Assembly (NCBI GenBank): GCA_002343425.1
Contig: DDSO01000037.1
Span: 1 to 31,559 of the forward strand
Direction: 5' to 3'
DNA length: 31,559 nucleotides
From: Brevundimonas sp. UBA2388
GTDB taxonomy: Bacteria; Pseudomonadota; Alphaproteobacteria; Caulobacterales; Caulobacteraceae
Below the pieces are notes generated by a model. The model searched no databases and was not told the origin of the DNA. It worked only from the letters and a program-made list of their open reading frames with translations. Every line of letters starts with the position of its first letter. The first letter of the stretch is position 1. The position numbers were made by a program, and so were the translations under genes. This document shows, piece by piece, positions 6,868 through 14,975 of this stretch.

Positions 6868-6922
6868 GCGCCAATCCGGCTCCGTCCCGGATCTCAAGCC
6901 GCGGACGGAGCCGGATTGGCGC
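6868..6922 (-). terminator. Perfect 20-bp stem hairpin, likely terminator
   Basis: Bases 6868-6887 are exactly complementary to 6903-6922, giving a 20-bp stem with a 15-base loop. It lies 20 bp downstream of the stop of the minus-strand stress-protein gene, followed on that strand by AATTTG. The position fits a transcription terminator, although the T tract is weak and the stem is unusually long. Confidence 0.65.
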
Positions 6923-6942
6923 GCCGGATCGCCGTTCTCAGC

Positions 6943-7318
6943 TCAGGCCTTCGCCTCGGCCGGCGCGTGATGGTGCCGCTGTTGGGCCGCGTGACCTTCA
7001 TGGCCGGCGCAGGTGCCATGATGAACCTGCAAGTCGCTGGGCGCGGCTGACTTCAGCAACACCTGAACGCGCTTGATCTCTTCCGGCGCGCCGTGGGCCA
7101 GGACCAGGAATTTGTCCGCCTTGACTGCTTCCTGGTAGCGGATGACCGAGTCCTTCGGGATGCCGATGCCAGCCAGGGCGCCTGCGAGAGCGCTTACGCC
7201 GCCGACCAGTAGCGCGCCCTCGACGGCGCCCAGGAGCATGGCGGCGAGATGCCCCAGCACGACCACGGGACCGATCAGCGGCACTGTCATGAAAATGCCG
7301 CCCACGAAGAGGCCCCAT
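6943..7318 (-). pseudogene. 5'-truncated DUF1269/general-stress-like membrane protein
   Basis: Homology starts around WGLFVGGIFMTVPLIGP (from about 7318), just after an in-frame stop, and runs to the stop at 6943. The rest matches a family of glycine-rich membrane stress proteins: GAVEGALLVGGVSALAGALA, then the strongly conserved GIPKDSV-RY-AVKADKFLVLAHG. The end is His-rich (HHG, HEGHAAQQRHHHAPAEAKA). Family members begin with about 70-80 further residues (a ferredoxin-like domain) that are missing here. An internal ATG at 7305 could give a 120-residue product, but no good ribosome site is seen. The missing 5' end abuts the 5'-truncated acyltransferase, marking a deletion junction. Confidence 0.7.
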
Positions 7319-7894
7319 CATCCTGTGCCGGGCCTGATTGTCTCCAACCATCAATCGACCTGGGAAACCTTGGCGGCCCTCATCCTGTTTCCCGATGTTG
7401 CGATTGTGGCCAAGCGCGAACTCCTGCGTATCCCGGTGATGGGCTGGTACCTGAGGCACTCGCCCATGATCCTGATCGATCGGGCATCGGCGGCCGCCTC
7501 CCTTCGGGAAATGACAGTGCAAAGTCGGGCGGCCCTGGCGCTCGGACGCCCCGTGCTGATCTTTCCGGAGGGCACCCGCAAGGCGGTCGGCGAACCGATC
7601 GAATTCCGGCGTGGTGTGGAGTTTCTCTACAAGGCGCTCGGCGTCCCGGCCCTCCCTGTTGTCCTGGATTCGGGGTGCTTCTGGGGTCTCGGCGGCCTTC
7701 CCGAGCGGTCAGGCGTCATCACCGTGTCGCTCCTGGAGCCGATCAACCCTGGCCTCAGCGCAAAGGATTTCACCCGGACGGCGCAAGCCGTCATGCAAGC
7801 CGAGGTCGGTGCGATCGAGAAGCGGCGAGTGGCGGCGCCCGGCTTGTCTGCGGGTTGGCTCGCATCTTCTCAAATGCCGGAGCTCCGTCCATGA
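7313..7894 (+). pseudogene. 5'-truncated PlsC-type acyltransferase
   Basis: Family homology begins abruptly at PGLIVSNHQSTWETL (about 7325) and continues to the stop at 7894. It shows the acceptor/catalytic block NHQSTWE (an HX4E variant of HX4D), then KRELLRIPVMGWYL, PVLIFPEGTRK and the PVVLDSGCFWG strand. These are the motifs of 1-acyl-glycerol-3-phosphate acyltransferases. The usual N-terminal membrane helix and leader of about 50-60 residues are absent. The frame stays open leftwards only across antisense sequence of the neighbouring gene; ATG 7289 could start a short, probably unanchored protein. The stop overlaps the glycosyltransferase start (ATGA), so the pair was an operon. I consider it damaged but cannot exclude residual translation. 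Confidence 0.75.
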
Positions 7895-8997
7895 AGATCG
7901 CCCAGGTCACGCCGCTGTACGAAGCCGTGCCACCCAGGCTGTATGGCGGCACCGAGCGGGTCGTCGCCCACCTGACCGACGCTCTGGTCGATCTGGGCCA
8001 CGACGTCACCCTGTTCGCCTCGGCCGACGCCGAGACGCGCGCGCGGCTCATCCCCGTACGCGATCAGGCGATCCGGCTGGATCCGGCGCCGTTCAAGTCG
8101 GACCTGGCCGCGCACATGGTCATGCTGTCGGAGGTGCTGAAGCGCGCCGACGACTTCGACGTCATCCACTTCCACACCGACATGATCCATTTCCCGATGT
8201 TCGAGCGGTACGCCGATCGGGCCCTCACCACCCTGCACGGGCGCCTGGACATGAAGGACATCGGCGGCGTCTATGAACGTTGGGCCCAGTTCGGCCTCGT
8301 CTCGATCTCGGACGACCAGCGACGCCCCCTGCCCTTCGCCAACTGGAAGGCCACGGTGCACCACGGCATGCCGGGCGAACTCTACCGGTTCTCGCCGAAG
8401 TCGGAGGGCTATCTGGCCTTCCTGGGCCGCATCTCGCCCGAGAAACGGCCGGACCGGGCCATCGAGATCGCCGTCAAGCTGAACAAGCCGCTGAAGATGG
8501 CGGCCAAGGTCGATGCGGCCGACAAGGTCTATTGGGAGACGGTCATCAAGCCGATGGTCGACGCCAGTCCGTTGGTCGAGTTCATCGGCGAGATCGGCGA
8601 CCACCAGAAGTCGGGCTTCCTCGGCGGAGCGGAGGCCCTGCTGTTCCCCATCGACTGGCCCGAGCCCTTCGGCCTGGTGATGATCGAAGCCATGGCCTGC
8701 GGCACGCCGGTGGTGGCCTTCCGCTGCGGCTCGACGCCGGAGGTCATCGAGGACGCGGAGACCGGCTACCTTGTCGACACCCTGGAACAGGCGGTCGCCG
8801 CCGCCGGCCGGGCGCATCTGCTGGACCGCGCGGCGATCCGCGCCCGGTTCGACCTGCGGTTCTCGGCCACGGCCATGGCGAGGCGCTATCTGGACGTCTA
8901 TGGCGACCTGTCGGCGCAACGGCCTTTTGCCGAACAATTGATCGACGGCTACGCGGCGCCCCGGCACGAACCGTTGAGCTTCGCAGTCCTGGCCTGA
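7891..8997 (+). CDS. Family 4 glycosyltransferase
   Basis: A 368-residue GT-B protein. ATG 7891 overlaps the upstream acyltransferase stop. The N-terminal Rossmann half begins MKIAQVTPLYEAVPPRLYGG with the donor/acceptor glycine loop, then TERVVAHLTDALVDLGHDVTL. The C-terminal half carries YLAFLGRISPEKRPDRAIEI, the GT4 donor-site signature around FPIDWPEPFGLVMIEAMACG with the EX7E pair, and GTPVVAF-G-PEVIEDAETGYLV. GT4 enzymes are retaining transferases that use nucleotide-sugars. The acceptor cannot be inferred; the family includes enzymes annotated for polysaccharide and glycolipid synthesis. No signal peptide or TM segment is seen. It is the only complete gene of this operon. Confidence 0.9.
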   Translation: MKIAQVTPLYEAVPPRLYGGTERVVAHLTDALVDLGHDVTLFASADAETRARLIPVRDQAIRLDPAPFKSDLAAHMVMLSEVLKRADDFDVIHFHTDMIHFPMFERYADRALTTLHGRLDMKDIGGVYERWAQFGLVSISDDQRRPLPFANWKATVHHGMPGELYRFSPKSEGYLAFLGRISPEKRPDRAIEIAVKLNKPLKMAAKVDAADKVYWETVIKPMVDASPLVEFIGEIGDHQKSGFLGGAEALLFPIDWPEPFGLVMIEAMACGTPVVAFRCGSTPEVIEDAETGYLVDTLEQAVAAAGRAHLLDRAAIRARFDLRFSATAMARRYLDVYGDLSAQRPFAEQLIDGYAAPRHEPLSFAVLA

Positions 8998-9377
8998 GAC
9001 AAGCCCGCCAGTATCGCTCTTGCCCGGTCCGGCGCTCCGGCAGAAGACATGACCGGCGCGCCGGATCATGCGGCTGTGCTGACCTCAGGTGGTCGCCGAC
9101 CCCTTCCACGCCCCGGCGCCACCACAGCCTTGGCGGCATGAGCGTCGCGAGCGTGACACCCGCGCGGGCAGGTCAGGGGCGAGTTTGTCGCGGGATCCGG
9201 CACAGGATCAGTTCGAGGCAGAGGACGGTTCGAAGGACGCGGACGCCGGAGCGCGGCGCGGACCCCTTCCTTTTCTCACAAAGGCCTGGCTCTGGCTTCA
9301 GCCCCAGCCCGCGAGTTTCGGGAGTCAGGCGTAGCGAGCGACTGAACGCCTTTCGCGCCCGCATCCGCAACGCCCTG
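8998..9377. other. Gene-poor spacer after the glycosyltransferase
   Basis: I see no reliable gene. Frames here are short and Arg/Pro-rich. A stretch near 9090-9150 reads STPRRHHSLGGMS on the plus strand, which faintly recalls the C-terminus of IS3-type transposases, but nothing else of a transposase is present. The region separates the convergent glycosyltransferase and DUF6629 genes and probably contains their terminators. Confidence 0.4.
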
Positions 9378-10034
9378 TCAAACAGCGGGCGAGCGAAGCT
9401 GTGAGGTCGGAGGTCGCCGAGGGAAGTGCAGCAACACGATGACACTGAGCACTGCCGCGAAAAAGCACCACACGGAGATCAACCATACGGCGTAAAAAAC
9501 ATAGGCCCCGACGAAGGCCACGAAGGCCGCGAGACCAAACAGCCTGACCCTGGAGTGGCTCGAAAAAAGCATGCTGACGCAAGTGCTGAGGACGTACAGC
9601 AACATTACAGCGGCGGCATAGAAGTGTGGGGACACGTAGGCGATGTGCGCGCCCTGCACCTTCGAAACGATCGGCAAGTTGACGATGAAATACAGCAGGT
9701 AGAGGCCTACCGCGGCCCCGACGAACGCAATGGCGAGCAACACCCGGCGACGCCACGGTATGGGCTCAAGCAGCAGAACCGCGATCGGAACATAGACCGG
9801 CCAAAGCACGTGCGAGAAAACCGAATAGACGACCGTCAGAACTGTGTTCAACAGCGGCGCCTTGTCGGGAAACGTCAGCCAGATGGCTCCCTCGATCAGC
9901 TGTTGAATGCCGAACAAGACCGGAATCAAAGCAAAGGGCAGTTCAGCGCGCCGCCGTGCGCGCCGAACCGTCACCGTGCCGATGATCAGCAGCGCGGCGC
10001 CTGCTGAGAAACTGGCCGTGGCTGAAAAACACAT
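9378..10034 (-). CDS. DUF6629-like multi-pass membrane protein
   Basis: A 218-residue integral membrane protein; ATG 10034 gives the family-typical start MCFSATASFSAGAALLIIGT. Seven or so hydrophobic segments follow, with conserved LPFALIPVLFGIQQLIEGAI-W in the second and third helices. A Phe/Trp-rich C-terminal helix pair is followed by a short basic tail. The molecular function of the family is unknown. The gene stands alone with its promoter in the spacer above 10035, where an 8-bp inverted repeat (10075-10082 with 10094-10101) may be an operator. It reads towards the glycosyltransferase. Confidence 0.75.
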   Translation of the reverse strand: MCFSATASFSAGAALLIIGTVTVRRARRRAELPFALIPVLFGIQQLIEGAIWLTFPDKAPLLNTVLTVVYSVFSHVLWPVYVPIAVLLLEPIPWRRRVLLAIAFVGAAVGLYLLYFIVNLPIVSKVQGAHIAYVSPHFYAAAVMLLYVLSTCVSMLFSSHSRVRLFGLAAFVAFVGAYVFYAVWLISVWCFFAAVLSVIVLLHFPRRPPTSQLRSPAV

Positions 10035-10372
10035 GCGTGTTTGATCCCAAACGCTCGACAGTCTCGGGGACGGGTTGGCCGGACTATATCCCGCCGGCCA
10101 ATAAAGTCCCGAGCCAAAAAGCTGGCGGTGATCAATCTCAAACGACACGGGTCCGGTCAGACACCCGGAGACGCGATCTGTCCGTGCGGAACCGACCTGA
10201 CCCCGAGACTTCAAAAGCGGCGGCGCCGGAAGCGCTCCCGGCGTGATCCGCCCCTGTTCTGTAAGGAGCCTGGATCGGCCGCGTCATAGGTTTCATCGGA
10301 GCGATCCTGACAAGACTTCGGCCATGCCGGAGATCGGACCGAACGCTCCACCGAAAGATCCAGGAAAGACCG
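10035..10372. other. Divergent intergenic region with inverted repeat
   Basis: This spacer lies between the DUF6629 gene (minus) and the plus-strand small membrane genes. It contains the inverted repeat TTGGCCGG (10075-10082) and CCGGCCAA (10094-10101) around an 11-base centre, flanked by a looser TCGGG/CCCGA pair. It lies about 45-65 bp upstream of the DUF6629 start, a plausible regulator site. No coding region is supported. Confidence 0.4.
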
Positions 10373-10561
10373 ATGAATTGGGTGGTGGACAACTGGCCCT
10401 GGCTCCTGTTCGGGGCAGCCTTCATAGGGCTGCACCTTGTGGGGCATGGCGGTCATGGCGGGCACGGCGGGCACGGCGGTCGTGGGTCGCGCCGAGCCGA
10501 GGAGGACAGCGATGGCGGCGTTTCGCGAGAGGACGACCGAAAACCGCCCCATGTCCACTGA
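10373..10561 (+). CDS. Small membrane peptide with His/Gly-rich tail
   Basis: A 62-residue protein; ATG 10373 has AGGAAAG about 5 bases upstream. Residues 3-23 form one membrane helix (WVVDNWPWLLFGAAFIGLHLV) of the tail-out type. A repeat of Gly-Gly-His units (GHGGHGGHGGHGG) follows, then a charged, hydrophilic end. The layout resembles small DUF2933-like proteins in heavy-metal loci, and the His/Gly run could bind copper or nickel; this is inferred. A DUF5676 gene follows in the same direction. Confidence 0.65.
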   Translation: MNWVVDNWPWLLFGAAFIGLHLVGHGGHGGHGGHGGRGSRRAEEDSDGGVSREDDRKPPHVH

Positions 10562-10569
10562 GCGGGATC

Positions 10570-10587
10570 GGGCCCGGGCCCGGGCCC
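10570..10587. repeat. GGGCCC hexamer repeated three times
   Basis: Three tandem self-complementary GGGCCC units lie between the His/Gly peptide gene and the DUF5676 gene. They could fold in the transcript and modulate read-through between the two genes, or be a simple repeat. Confidence 0.5.
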
Positions 10588-10621
10588 GGCCAAGTTGCAA
10601 AACCATCGAAGGAAACGCCGA

Positions 10622-10882
10622 ATGATGGACACTAGAATTGTGAGCTGGGCCCTCGGCATATGGGCGTCCGTGACGTTCCTCCTGTGCGTGGTCTACGGTT
10701 TGATCGCGCCCGAGAATTTGCATGCGCAGGCTCTGCTGGAGCAGCTGTTGCCCGCCTTCCAGTGGCTGACATGGCCCGGATTCCTGTTGGGCCTTGCCGA
10801 GAGCTTTCTCTACGGGGCCTACGCCGGATTGGTTTTTTGCCCCGTCTACAACTGGCTGAACCGGCGCTGGGGTCGGGGTTAG
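10622..10882 (+). CDS. DUF5676-family two-helix membrane protein
   Basis: An 86-residue protein; ATG 10622 follows AAGGAAA at good spacing (a second ATG is adjacent at 10625). It has two transmembrane helices: LGIWASVTFLLCVVYGLI, then after a short loop ending PAFQWLTW the second, FLLGLAESFLYGAYAGLVF, and a basic end NWLNRRW. This order matches DUF5676, whose members lie in metal-resistance and stress islands. Biochemical function is unknown. It probably shares a transcript with the His/Gly peptide 60 bp upstream. Confidence 0.8.
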   Translation: MMDTRIVSWALGIWASVTFLLCVVYGLIAPENLHAQALLEQLLPAFQWLTWPGFLLGLAESFLYGAYAGLVFCPVYNWLNRRWGRG

Positions 10883-11144
10883 ATACGGAGGGCCATGGGG
10901 CTTTCGGGACTCCCAGGATCGGGGGACGCTTACCGCGCGGGTCACGGGCCCGTTGCAGACCCGATAAGAGAAGCACGAGTGGAAAACCACTGACTGGCGT
11001 CGTCATGGCGCCCGTGTCACGACCGTTCACCCTCACCCTCGTCGATGCCGGGTGGCGGCCCCGTAAACTCCAGGCTCGCCGCGCGTCATGGCCAGCACGG
11101 GCCGACGATTGTCGACGACCCGACCAACCTCAAGGAGGATCGCC
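10883..11144. other. Spacer without recognised genes
   Basis: No gene is supported here. The end carries the ribosome site AAGGAGG used by the following small membrane gene. No FNR-like dyad or strong hairpin is seen. Confidence 0.4.
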
Positions 11145-11438
11145 ATGACTGAAGCCAAAGTCCTTCCGCGACGCACCCGCCTGCATGTCCTTCGCGTCGC
11201 GAGCACGGGCGCATTCGCGACGCTCTGGCTGTTTGTTCTCGGGTGGATATGGGCCGCCCTGGGCCTGCCCGGCGCCGACGCCTTCATCGGCCTGTTCACA
11301 ACGCAACTCACGGACCAATCCATGGGTTCTGTCGCGGCGCTGGGGATCGGCAGCCTGTGCGCCTTCATCGTGGGCGGAATTTTCGGCGTGCTGATAGCCC
11401 ACTGCTACAATCTGGCGGGACGGGTGCTCGGCGAATAA
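11145..11438 (+). CDS. Small two-helix membrane protein
   Basis: A 97-residue protein from ATG 11145, with a strong AAGGAGG ribosome site 7 bases upstream. A basic N-terminus (RRTRLHVLR) precedes helix 1 (ASTGAFATLWLFVLGWIWAA). After an amphipathic loop, helix 2 (VAALGIGSLCAFIVGGIFGV) runs into HCYNLAGRVLGE. The size and two-helix topology resemble the DUF5676 protein encoded 260 bp upstream, but I do not see clear sequence identity. Its role is unknown; it may be part of the same small-membrane-protein set. Confidence 0.65.
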   Translation: MTEAKVLPRRTRLHVLRVASTGAFATLWLFVLGWIWAALGLPGADAFIGLFTTQLTDQSMGSVAALGIGSLCAFIVGGIFGVLIAHCYNLAGRVLGE

Positions 11439-11689
11439 CGCCGGTTGACGCGCCTTAGTGAAACAAATGTGCTGCAGCACGCCGCCGAACCCGATGATCA
11501 ACGGGTGGTGGACTGGGCGGTGATCCATTCGGCCAGCAGAAGCCGCAATCCGGCTCATCCTGCGCCGGAGAGGCGGGTTCGAAGCGGTCGTCCGGCCGTG
11601 TGGGGACGGAAGTCCTGTAATGTCGGCGCGCGGGCGCGCGTCATTGATCGATGAGCGTTCAGTTCCGATCACCGCGAAAAGGCCGGAAG

Positions 11690-12214
11690 ATGTCTGTCGT
11701 CCACTCCTTGCGCCACAGGGCGCGCCCGTTCCTGCTGGGCGTCTTTGGGGCGCTGTCGCTGGCGTCCTGCCAGGCCGAGCCCTCCCATGACCCCTCGCAG
11801 ACCGTGGACGGCCAGTCGCAGACCTTTGACGGTCAATCCCAGACCGTTGACGGGCTGCGACTTGAGTACGGCGTGGTCGATAGCGCCACCGTGGCCGCCC
11901 ACCCCCGGTCCCACCCCGAGTCCGGGATGCACGACGGGCCGCCTTCGGGGACCGATCACGTCACGCTCGCTGTGTTCGACGCCGCAACAAACCGGCGCAT
12001 CGATGACGCCGAGGTGTCCCTGAGCATCAGCGGGCCACATAACCCCGGCCCCGGAGCCGGGCCGCTGGAACTCATGCCCCTGGACGGTTTGGCCACCTAC
12101 GGCGGCTATGTCTCGCTTCGGCGACCCGGGCGCTACCTGCTGACCTTTCACGTGGCGCGCCCTGGTCGGCGTGATGATCCGGTCAGGGCCGTCTTCGCCT
12201 ATGAACGGTCGTGA
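11690..12214 (+). CDS. Periplasmic lipoprotein with repeat and Ig-like domain
   Basis: A 174-residue lipoprotein from ATG 11690 (AAAAGG 7 bases upstream). A basic n-region and hydrophobic stretch end in the lipobox LASC. Directly after follow three 21-nt tandem repeats (about 11795-11854) encoding SQTVDGQ, SQTFDGQ and SQTVDG, probably a flexible spacer. The remaining part has a beta-rich pattern: DHVTLAVFDAATNRRIDDAE, then VSLSISGP and GGYVSLRRPGRYLLTFHVAR. This resembles FixH/YtkA-like or copper-related periplasmic domains, but metal ligands are not obvious. The 3' end overlaps the convergent ATP-grasp gene by 16 bp. Confidence 0.7.
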   Translation: MSVVHSLRHRARPFLLGVFGALSLASCQAEPSHDPSQTVDGQSQTFDGQSQTVDGLRLEYGVVDSATVAAHPRSHPESGMHDGPPSGTDHVTLAVFDAATNRRIDDAEVSLSISGPHNPGPGAGPLELMPLDGLATYGGYVSLRRPGRYLLTFHVARPGRRDDPVRAVFAYERS

Positions 12215-13557
12215 CAGGCCGCGCCGGGTGACGGTGTGACGGCGCCGGGGCACTCATCAATGTCGGCCACGGCTGCCGGCAGGACGAGGACCGGCGCGAA
12301 ACCCCCGCCGGGCGTGCGCATGTTGGTGGTCTGCCCCTGGTAGAGCCGGGCGGCCGCGAGCAGCATCCTCCCCCCGTAGGTGTAGAGGCGCACATCGACC
12401 TTCAGACTGACCGGTTCGGCGGCGGGCGGGATGCGTCGTTCTCCCGGAGCGGCATAGGTCTGGGCGACGTAGGTGGCGTTCCTGATTTCTTCCCAGACCC
12501 GCCGGGTGAGTTTGTCGCCGCGGTAGGCCGCCTTGCTGGCGTGGCCCCGGGCCGGCTTGAAGAACCAGTTGCGCCGGTCCGCCCAAAGCTCGGCGGCGTT
12601 TTCCGGCCGTACGAGGATGGTGCGGGGAACGGCCGCCGCAAGAACCGCGGCCGGCTCCGCCGCCAGTCCCCAGCTGCGGAGGCTGTCGGGGTCGGACAGC
12701 AGGGTGAGGTTCTGCTTGTCCGCGAGGCGGCTATAGATGTGCGGGTTGGGCGTGACCGCCACCAGGCCTCGCTCGTAGGCCTGCCTCAGGACCCCGTGGG
12801 TCGGCTGCTCCAGCAGAAAATCGACGAGACGATTGTAGACGATGTCCACCCGGACGCCGCCGAGCATCAGCGCATCACCTACGATCGTCAGATCGCGAGG
12901 GTCCGCGACCAGGGCTTCAAGGCCGGCCGCCCGAAGCTGGGCCTGGGCGAGCCTGAACTCCGGGTACAGCGGCTGCGCCCTCGGATCATCATCGAGGATG
13001 GCCACCGTTGCGGGCGTCCCTTTCCCGTTTTGCAGTCGCCACTCTTTACGGAACATCTCGCCGACCTGCTGCTGGAACGCAGCGGGTCCGGGCGTTTCGA
13101 CACCGGCGACGACGCCGGCGCAACAGATCTGCTGCGAGCGGGCGAGAACCGCGTTCAGGAAGGCGCCTCCGGCGTTGGTGTTGATCTCGATGAGCTTGGG
13201 GCCGGACGGCGTGACGTGGAAGTCATACCCCATGAAGACGCCACGGGGACCGGGATCCCGACGTGCGAGCGGGGGCGTCCATGCAGCCGCCGCTTCGCGA
13301 TAGCCGGGTAGCATTACAGCCGTTTCCGCGGCCGCGACCACGGCCATCATCCGGTCGAGCGTCTCCGCGGGCAGGAAGACGGGGGACCGCGCGAACAGCC
13401 AGGGGTGGGTTTGCGCCAGGTCCGCGGCAAATCCGGGGATCCCCGTCTCACGATCAAGCGCGGCCGCGAGGGCCGTCTGATCCACCCCCACGCAGAAGCA
13501 GCCGCCGTTCAGCTGGTCTGCGCGTACGGAGCCGGCCGAAGGCGACAGGTCGGACAT
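12199..13557 (-). CDS. ATP-grasp-like protein linked to acetate kinase
   Basis: A 452-residue protein; ATG 13557 follows AAGGAGG at somewhat long spacing (12 bases). Conserved-looking blocks are FMGYDFHVTPSGPKLIEINT followed by NAGGAFLN (an E-x-N metal-binding style motif), NWFFKPARGHASKAAYRG, and DVRLYTYGGRMLLAAARLYQ followed by GQTTNMRTPGGGFAPV. The Lys/Gly-rich loop and acidic-Asn motif suggest an ATP-grasp ligase of the glutathionylspermidine/circularly arranged type, forming an amide bond with ATP. Substrates are not inferable. It follows acetate kinase by 49 bp on the same strand, so it is likely co-transcribed. Confidence 0.6.
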   Translation of the reverse strand: MSDLSPSAGSVRADQLNGGCFCVGVDQTALAAALDRETGIPGFAADLAQTHPWLFARSPVFLPAETLDRMMAVVAAAETAVMLPGYREAAAAWTPPLARRDPGPRGVFMGYDFHVTPSGPKLIEINTNAGGAFLNAVLARSQQICCAGVVAGVETPGPAAFQQQVGEMFRKEWRLQNGKGTPATVAILDDDPRAQPLYPEFRLAQAQLRAAGLEALVADPRDLTIVGDALMLGGVRVDIVYNRLVDFLLEQPTHGVLRQAYERGLVAVTPNPHIYSRLADKQNLTLLSDPDSLRSWGLAAEPAAVLAAAVPRTILVRPENAAELWADRRNWFFKPARGHASKAAYRGDKLTRRVWEEIRNATYVAQTYAAPGERRIPPAAEPVSLKVDVRLYTYGGRMLLAAARLYQGQTTNMRTPGGGFAPVLVLPAAVADIDECPGAVTPSPGAACHDRS

Positions 13558-13606
13558 CAATGAACGGGCCTCCTTGTGGTGGCGAACCGGCGTGAACCGC
13601 GCCGGG

Positions 13607-14776
13607 TCACCGGTCAAGGCCGAGCAGCCGCGACGTGTGGCGGGCGATCACGCGTTCTTCGTCCGTGCGGATCATCCGGACGGTGACGGGAGCGCCGACC
13701 GGGCTCAGGCGTCCAGAACCGCGACGATTGGCGGCCGGGTCGAGTTCGACCCCCAACCAGGCGAGCCGTGCGCAGGTCTCCGCGCGGATCCGCGGCGAAT
13801 TCTCGCCGATGCCCGCGGTGAAGACCAGACCGTCGAGACCCTCCAGGCTCCCTGCCAGGGCCGCGACCTCGCGCGCCGCCCGATAGACGAACAGATCGAC
13901 CGCCTCCCGCGCGGCCGGGCTGTCGCTTTCCAGCAAAACCCGCATGTCGCCACTGAGACCCGAGACGCCCAGCAGGCCGGATCGCCGATAGAGCAGATCG
14001 ACCAATCCGGCGGCGTCGAGGCCCCCGGCTTGCTGCAGATAGAGCACCACCCCAGGGTCCAGGCTCCCACAGCGCGTGCCCATGACCAGGCCGTCGAGCG
14101 GCGTGGCGCCCATGGTGGTGTCGATGCTCCGGCCGTTCCTCAGCGCGCAAAGGCTCGCGCCCGAGCCCAGATGGGCCGCAACCACGCGTCCCTCAGCCAT
14201 CGACGGATCGAGCACCGCAAGCTGTCCGGCCACAGACTCGTAGGAGAGACCGTGGAAGCCGTAGCGGCGAAGCCCTCTGGCTTCCCAGAGCCGGGGCAGA
14301 CCCAGCCGGTCCGCCACGGGTTCGTGACCGCCATGGAAGGCGGTATCGAACGTCAGGACCTGAGGCAGATCGGGACACGCCTTGCGGAGCGCCCGGACCC
14401 CCGCAAGTCCTTGCTGCTGGTGCAGGGGCGCAAGCGGGGCAAGGGCCTCAAGGCTCTCGAGAACGGCTTCGGAGGCGGCGACCGCCTGGCTGAAGTCGGG
14501 GCCGCCGTGGACCACGCGATGTCCGACCGCGGCCACGGGCCCGGCCAGTCGCGCCTCCACCCAACGCAAGAGATCTGACGTGGCGTCGTCGCCCCCGGCG
14601 GGCCAGGGCGTTTCGGACAGGACGCCGCCGGTGGTGTCCAGGCTCACGAGCCGTCGGCCCGAGCCGTGGGACTCGATCCGGCCCCTCAACACCGGAGCAA
14701 GGTCTCCCCGGGCGGCTTCGAACACGCCGAACTTGACCGTGGAGGAGCCGATGTTGAGGGCGAGGACAGGCGGCAT
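13607..14776 (-). CDS. ackA: Acetate kinase
   Basis: A 389-residue ASKHA-fold kinase converting acetyl-phosphate and ADP to acetate and ATP. ATG 14776 places the nucleotide/metal motif LALNIGSSTVKFGVF at the N-terminus as in the family. Further signatures are VGHRVVHGGPDF (substrate Arg), LTFDTAFH (catalytic Asp), YGFHGLSYESVA (His; the usual later His is Tyr here), GTRCGSLDPG (catalytic Arg), VFTAGIGENSPRIRA and the RTDEERVIA metal-binding Glu near the end. Length is about normal. The protein fits downstream of phosphoketolase, which makes acetyl-phosphate, encoded about 5 kb away. No phosphotransacetylase is visible in the window. It starts an apparent two-gene operon with the ATP-grasp gene. 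Confidence 0.93.
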   Translation of the reverse strand: MPPVLALNIGSSTVKFGVFEAARGDLAPVLRGRIESHGSGRRLVSLDTTGGVLSETPWPAGGDDATSDLLRWVEARLAGPVAAVGHRVVHGGPDFSQAVAASEAVLESLEALAPLAPLHQQQGLAGVRALRKACPDLPQVLTFDTAFHGGHEPVADRLGLPRLWEARGLRRYGFHGLSYESVAGQLAVLDPSMAEGRVVAAHLGSGASLCALRNGRSIDTTMGATPLDGLVMGTRCGSLDPGVVLYLQQAGGLDAAGLVDLLYRRSGLLGVSGLSGDMRVLLESDSPAAREAVDLFVYRAAREVAALAGSLEGLDGLVFTAGIGENSPRIRAETCARLAWLGVELDPAANRRGSGRLSPVGAPVTVRMIRTDEERVIARHTSRLLGLDR

Positions 14777-14975
14777 CCTGGCGGTGACCCCGGACTGGCG
14801 CACGCCGGGCGTGCTGATCACGTCCTGACGCAGCCAGTCCTCCCCCCTTACGGACCCGACCGCGCCGGCCACCTCACACCGCCCTCACCCGCGAGCCGGG
14901 CGCGGCGTAATGCTTTGCCGCCGGCGGCGTCAGACAGGCAGCGATGTCCAGTCTCTCCCGAAAGGATTCAGCCCC

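Noticed and set aside
9090..9150. IS3-family transposase C-terminus (STPRRHHSLGGMS)
   Set aside because: Only about a dozen residues resemble it and no catalytic block lies nearby.
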